Assembly: GCF_008274585.1 (NCBI RefSeq)
Contig: NZ_VTRT01000006.1
Location: 248,001-312,000, forward strand
DNA length: 64,000 nt
Direction of reading: 5' to 3'
Source: Pedobacter sp. BS3
GTDB taxonomy: Bacteria > Bacteroidota > Bacteroidia > Sphingobacteriales > Sphingobacteriaceae
A program made the position numbers and the translations under genes. This document shows, in pieces, positions 60,244 through 64,000 of this stretch (positions are counted from its first letter, which is position 1; every line of letters starts with the position of its first letter). The notes beneath the pieces were generated by a model, which worked only from the letters and a program-made list of their open reading frames with translations, was not told the DNA's origin and ran no database searches.

Positions 60244-62052
60244 TTACTCCGTCACCTTATCGCCACGCAATAACCTGTAGCGTTGCCGGGCTTCGGCCAG
60301 TAACAGGCTGCCTGGATAATCCGTAAGTATTTTCTGGTAGCAATCTGCCGCTTTTTTGGTATCGTTAAGCTGATGCTGGTAAATATCGCCGAGCATGAAC
60401 CAGGCATCATCTGCCCAGATGCCGGTGCTGTAATTGCTGGTTACTTCCTGTAACGCGTTAACCATTTGCTGCCAGTTATGTTGCTGCTGGTATATTTTCG
60501 CCTTAGCCATCAAAATATCATCGGCAAGCGAAGTTCCGGTTTGTTCTTTGGTAATGCTGTCTAAGCTGGCAATGGCTTCATCAAGCCTGCCTTTATAAAT
60601 CAGCAGATCCGCGTAAGCGTAATGTTTTAAAGCCATGCTATCGGCTGGATTGTCGCTATGCTCGGCAATAAGCAGGCTCAGGTTCAGCGCATCGTTGGCA
60701 ATAAGCTGCGATGTGGAGCCTTTCAGTACATCCGTTTGCGCCTTTGCCCAGGTAAAATCGCCCATAAAATAGGATAAACGGGCGTTTCTGAATTTTGCCT
60801 CCTGAGCCAGTGGATCGCCGGGAAACTGCTTTTCAACCTGCCCGTATAATAAGCTTGCCTCCCAGGGGCTATTATCCCGGATGTATATATCGGCAAGATC
60901 CAGCTTTGCCTGAGCCAGCATGGAAGCCGGCAAACGGGGCAGTGCGATCAGCTCTTTTAATAAAGTTTCTGCTTCGGCGGATTTATTTAAGTGATAAGCC
61001 TGCAAATGTGCCAGCTGTTTCATAGCAAAGGCTGTGCTGACCGATCGACCGTATTTGCTTAACAGCTCCAGGTAACCGGCTTCCAATTGTTGCAGTTGTG
61101 CTGCCGAAAATGTGCTGCCTGTGGTAAGCAATTGGTACTGGCAGTTTAATAATTGCACTTTTGCCGGGATATAGTTTGGATTACCTTCGCCTTTGCCAAT
61201 AACATATTGCAGTGCCTGGGTGGCTTCCTGGTATTTATTATTCGCCATAAATATGCCTGCCATATCATATATCCGCTCGCCATTTTCGTTAAGACGTTTA
61301 TCCAGGGCAATAGCCTGTTTCAGGGCCATGTCGAACTGTTGCTGCTGTAAATATTGCCAGGTGAGCAATTCTGCGTAAGCGGTATTCTGCGGCTCTTTCT
61401 GAATACGTTTTAATAAAGCTGTTTTTAAAAGATCGTAATCCTTATTATCGTCAAATACCGATGCCATTACTTTTTCGGCCTGCGGCAGCAAAGCCTGGTT
61501 TTTACTCATAATGTTCAGGTACTCTTCAACCAGCATGGGCTTATTTTTGGTAAACCGGTAAACCGATACCAGCTCAAAGGCAAAGGCGTCGTTGTTATGA
61601 AGGCGCTCACGACCATTTAGCAACGTTTTTACAACATATTCAAAATTTTCTGTCCGGTAAAATGCAGTTGCCAGGTTGCGTATGTCTTCTTCGCTGGCCG
61701 GCATTGTCCTGATCAGCCCGTTCAGCCAGTCCTCGGCCTGTTTTTGCTCACCTTTTTGCTGCAAAACACGGCCATAATCTATCGCGTAAGTGTAATTATC
61801 GGGATAGGTTTTACTTAATTTTCGCGTGAGCTTTTCGGCTTCGGCATACTGCTTCAGTTGCAGCAGGCTGTTAAGGTACGGCTCGTAGTAAAGTGAAGCA
61901 TTATTATTGTATAATTTCTGATATAGGGTTAACGCTTTCTCAAAATCGCCATTGCGGTAATATTGTGCGGCAAGAGCATCGTCTGCACTATATTGTGCCG
62001 AAGCCGATATGGCGATGCTGATGCATATTAGTATTGCCAGGAGTAATCTCAT
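60244..62052 (-). CDS. Tetratricopeptide repeat protein
   Basis: 602 aa with signal peptide (MRLLLAILICISIAISASAQ), so periplasmic or envelope-associated. Several TPR-like helical pairs are visible: ALAAQYYRNGDFEKALTLYQ (about 29-48), YAEAEKLTRKLSKTYPDNYT, ANNKYQEATQALQYVIGKGE and, near the C-terminus, MLGDIYQHQLNDTKKAADCY. No enzymatic motif. TPR proteins of this size usually scaffold envelope complexes or help outer-membrane assembly. Convergent with the lyase gene (2 bp between stops) and divergent from the S9-like gene. Confidence 0.9.
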   Translation of the reverse strand: MRLLLAILICISIAISASAQYSADDALAAQYYRNGDFEKALTLYQKLYNNNASLYYEPYLNSLLQLKQYAEAEKLTRKLSKTYPDNYTYAIDYGRVLQQKGEQKQAEDWLNGLIRTMPASEEDIRNLATAFYRTENFEYVVKTLLNGRERLHNNDAFAFELVSVYRFTKNKPMLVEEYLNIMSKNQALLPQAEKVMASVFDDNKDYDLLKTALLKRIQKEPQNTAYAELLTWQYLQQQQFDMALKQAIALDKRLNENGERIYDMAGIFMANNKYQEATQALQYVIGKGEGNPNYIPAKVQLLNCQYQLLTTGSTFSAAQLQQLEAGYLELLSKYGRSVSTAFAMKQLAHLQAYHLNKSAEAETLLKELIALPRLPASMLAQAKLDLADIYIRDNSPWEASLLYGQVEKQFPGDPLAQEAKFRNARLSYFMGDFTWAKAQTDVLKGSTSQLIANDALNLSLLIAEHSDNPADSMALKHYAYADLLIYKGRLDEAIASLDSITKEQTGTSLADDILMAKAKIYQQQHNWQQMVNALQEVTSNYSTGIWADDAWFMLGDIYQHQLNDTKKAADCYQKILTDYPGSLLLAEARQRYRLLRGDKVTE

Positions 62053-62209
62053 AATTATAGCGTTTAAAAGTAACGATTTATGGGCATGTTTATTGAGCTT
62101 TTATATACCCGGATGCTACGTGGACGATGTAAAATTATAGTTGCATAGCAGCGTTTTAAAAAATAACCAGTTATAATTACTATCGAAGCAAATAAGCAGG
62201 TGAACGGAT

Positions 62210-64000
62210 ATGATTAAAAGGATAGGACGATATTGCCTAATGTGTTTGAGTGTGTTGTTAGTGCAATGCGGTTACCAGAAGAAAGCAAAAACTATTCCCC
62301 TGGAAGTGTTTTTCCAGAACCCGGTTAAAACCAGTTTCCGGATTTCTCCCGACGGTAATTATATTTCGTTTCTGCAGCCTTACGCTAACCGGCTGAATAT
62401 TTACGTGCAGGCCCGTAACGGCAAACCGGTTCGGCTAACCCACGAAAAGGAGTTTAACGTTGCATCGTATTTCTGGGTGAATAACGATAAGCTGTTTTAT
62501 ACCAAGAACAGTGTAGATAAGCGGGTTACGCAGCTTTTTTCGGTTGAGCGTGCTAATGGCAACGTAACAGATCTGCTGCCTGCGGGCAATTTTAAGGTAC
62601 TTTTTTTAAACCAGTCGCGGGTAATAAATAATGAGCTGCTGCTGGCTATCAATATGCGTGATTCATCGGTTTTTGATGTGTACCGGCTTAATGTAAATAC
62701 ATGCAGCCTGCGTTTAGCAGCCGAAAATCCCGGCAATATTGTTGACTGGCTTGCCGATAGTAAAGGCCAGATCCGGGTGGCCCGGGCCAGCGATGGTGTG
62801 AATGAAACTTTACTGTTTCGCAATAGCGAGAACGAAGCGTTCAGGCCGGTACTATCCAATAATTTTCAGACCCGTATAGAGCCTATCGGCTTTTGCGAAA
62901 AACGGGCTGACTGCATTTTTGCGCTATCCAGTAAAAACCGCGATAAGGCGGCGCTGGTCGAGCTGAATTGTTCTACCGGCAAAGAGGAGAAAGTGATTTT
63001 TAAGCATCAGGATGTGGATGTTACCGGAGCCAGCTATTCGCAGAAAAACGGGAAACTGGTTTACGCTACGTACGAAACCTGGAAAAAACAACGGTTTTAC
63101 CTGGACGATACGTTAAAGCATCTTTACCAGGACATTGAAAAACTGCTTCCGGGTAACGAGGTTAGCATTGTGAGCACAGATTCCGCACAAAAGCAGCTGA
63201 TTGTACGTACGTTTACCGATAAAACCCCGGGCGCTTATTATTGCTACACACCGGCTAACAAAAAGCTGGTCAAGCTTGGCGATATTAATCCCAACCTTCC
63301 GGCCGAAGAAATGTGCGCCATGAAACCCGTTTCGTACAAAAGCCGCGATGGTATTACCATTAACGGCTATTTAACCCTGCCCAAAGGCTCAAAAACAAAA
63401 AACTTCCCCGTCGTTGTTATTCCGCATAGCTGGCCGCATAACCGAAATTCATGGGAATACAATGCCGAAGTGCAGTTCCTGGCTAATCGCGGATACGCCG
63501 TTTTTCAGGTAAATTACAGAGGATCGAAAGGTTATGGAAAGCAATTCTGGGCGGCCGGCTTTAAGCAATGGGGCAGCAAAATGCAGACTGATATTACCGA
63601 TGGTGTTAACTGGTTGATTGAAAACAAAATTGCCAACCCCAAGCGGATAGCCATCTATGGCGCCGGTTTCGGCGGATATTCTGCGCTGTGGGGTGCCACT
63701 TTTGAGCCTGGTTTATACCGTTGTGCGGCCTCCTATTCGGGCATTTTAAACTTATTTACGTTCATTAAATCCATTCCCCCGTATTACCGGACATCGTTAA
63801 AAATGTATTACGAAATAGTGGGAAATCCCGAAAAGGATATGGATTATTTCAGGGCTGTATCCCCGGTATTTCATACTGATAAAATAAGGGTACCTTTGCT
63901 TATTGCCCAGGGGGGCAAAGATCCGCGGGTTAACATTAGCGAGGCCAACCAGTTTGTTAAAGAGGCAAAAAAACGCGATATACCTGTAATCTACCTGGTA
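62210..64000 (+). CDS. S9-family peptidase-like lipoprotein, C-terminus beyond the window, nucleophile Ser replaced by Gly
   Basis: 597 codons are visible and the frame is open at the right edge. A lipobox LLVQC lies at about residues 16-20. An N-terminal beta-propeller covers about 35-370 (FRISPDGNYISFLQPYANRL, FFWVNN-type strands, NNDKLFYTKNSVDK). The alpha/beta hydrolase domain begins near 375 (PVSYKSRDGITINGYLTLPK, VNYRGSKGYGKQF). The nucleophile elbow is YGAGFGGYSAL: the expected GxSxGG Ser is Gly (GGT, 63665-63667, residue 486). The Asp region GGKDPRVN is intact; the His lies outside the window. The family cleaves peptides after proline or other residues. Without the Ser it may be an inactive binding homologue. 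Confidence 0.85.
   Translation, partial: MIKRIGRYCLMCLSVLLVQCGYQKKAKTIPLEVFFQNPVKTSFRISPDGNYISFLQPYANRLNIYVQARNGKPVRLTHEKEFNVASYFWVNNDKLFYTKNSVDKRVTQLFSVERANGNVTDLLPAGNFKVLFLNQSRVINNELLLAINMRDSSVFDVYRLNVNTCSLRLAAENPGNIVDWLADSKGQIRVARASDGVNETLLFRNSENEAFRPVLSNNFQTRIEPIGFCEKRADCIFALSSKNRDKAALVELNCSTGKEEKVIFKHQDVDVTGASYSQKNGKLVYATYETWKKQRFYLDDTLKHLYQDIEKLLPGNEVSIVSTDSAQKQLIVRTFTDKTPGAYYCYTPANKKLVKLGDINPNLPAEEMCAMKPVSYKSRDGITINGYLTLPKGSKTKNFPVVVIPHSWPHNRNSWEYNAEVQFLANRGYAVFQVNYRGSKGYGKQFWAAGFKQWGSKMQTDITDGVNWLIENKIANPKRIAIYGAGFGGYSALWGATFEPGLYRCAASYSGILNLFTFIKSIPPYYRTSLKMYYEIVGNPEKDMDYFRAVSPVFHTDKIRVPLLIAQGGKDPRVNISEANQFVKEAKKRDIPVIYLV

Overview
The window reads as a chromosomal segment of a Bacteroidota bacterium, most likely a Sphingobacteriaceae member of the Mucilaginibacter/Pedobacter type. 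The support is two SusC/SusD outer-membrane uptake operons, ECF sigma/FecR regulation, a T9SS-type cargo protein, Bacteroidota-restricted families (DUF4834, DUF5689, DUF5777, DUF4112, IPExxxVDY), the long form of IspG, and promoters of the TTTG-N19-21-TAnnTTTG type instead of sigma70 -35/-10 boxes with strong Shine-Dalgarno sites. No tRNA, rRNA, CRISPR array or intact transposase was seen.

Layout. 1-196 is the N-terminus of a secreted GH89 alpha-N-acetylglucosaminidase cut by the window edge. 655-5756 is a glycerol-3-phosphate module: DeoR-type regulator, divergent glpD, a beta-propeller-like lipoprotein and glpT. 6210-12623 is a SusC/SusD/DUF5689 operon, ended by a strong terminator and facing an orphan ECF sigma gene. 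13743-17610 carries poxB-like and ispG genes. 17782-19806 holds two small toxin-antitoxin modules (HigBA and a Doc-type pair). 19943-21808 is a GH20 hexosaminidase with a hairpin in its leader. 22130-35391 is a minus-strand locus transcribed in the order ECF sigma, FecR, SusC (with STN domain), SusD, secreted EEP-fold hydrolase, BACON/DUF5689 lipoprotein, lipid-anchored EEP-fold hydrolase, T9SS cargo protein. It looks like a uptake system for a phosphoester or nucleic-acid-like substrate rather than a standard polysaccharide locus.

35644-41543 is housekeeping: a broken coiled-coil gene, DUF4834, rnc, fabF, acpP, IPExxxVDY protein and pyk. 41697-45569 is a compact minus-strand operon of ECF sigma, a membrane-anchored beta-barrel protein, YceI, a DUF5777 barrel and a Rieske lipoprotein, possibly a sigma-controlled envelope redox system. 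45804-47597 has DUF4112, a small alpha-helical protein and Hsp20. 48056-60241 is a plus-strand run for a sulfated glycan: sulfatase, secreted ADP-ribosylglycohydrolase-fold protein, sulfatase, GH92, a frameshifted thioredoxin-like gene, DUF4838 protein and heparinase II/III-type lyase. A TPR protein and an S9-type peptidase homologue, which has lost its nucleophile serine, close the window.

Intergenic DNA is rich in repeats: a 139-bp element with 18-bp terminal inverted repeats in two copies, one of them occupying the central slot of a larger inverted-repeat element; palindromes built on a shared template (arm ending TT, 3-nt loop, arm starting AA) with covarying arms; short A-rich tandem tracts; and a palindromic repeat that sits in frame inside fecR.
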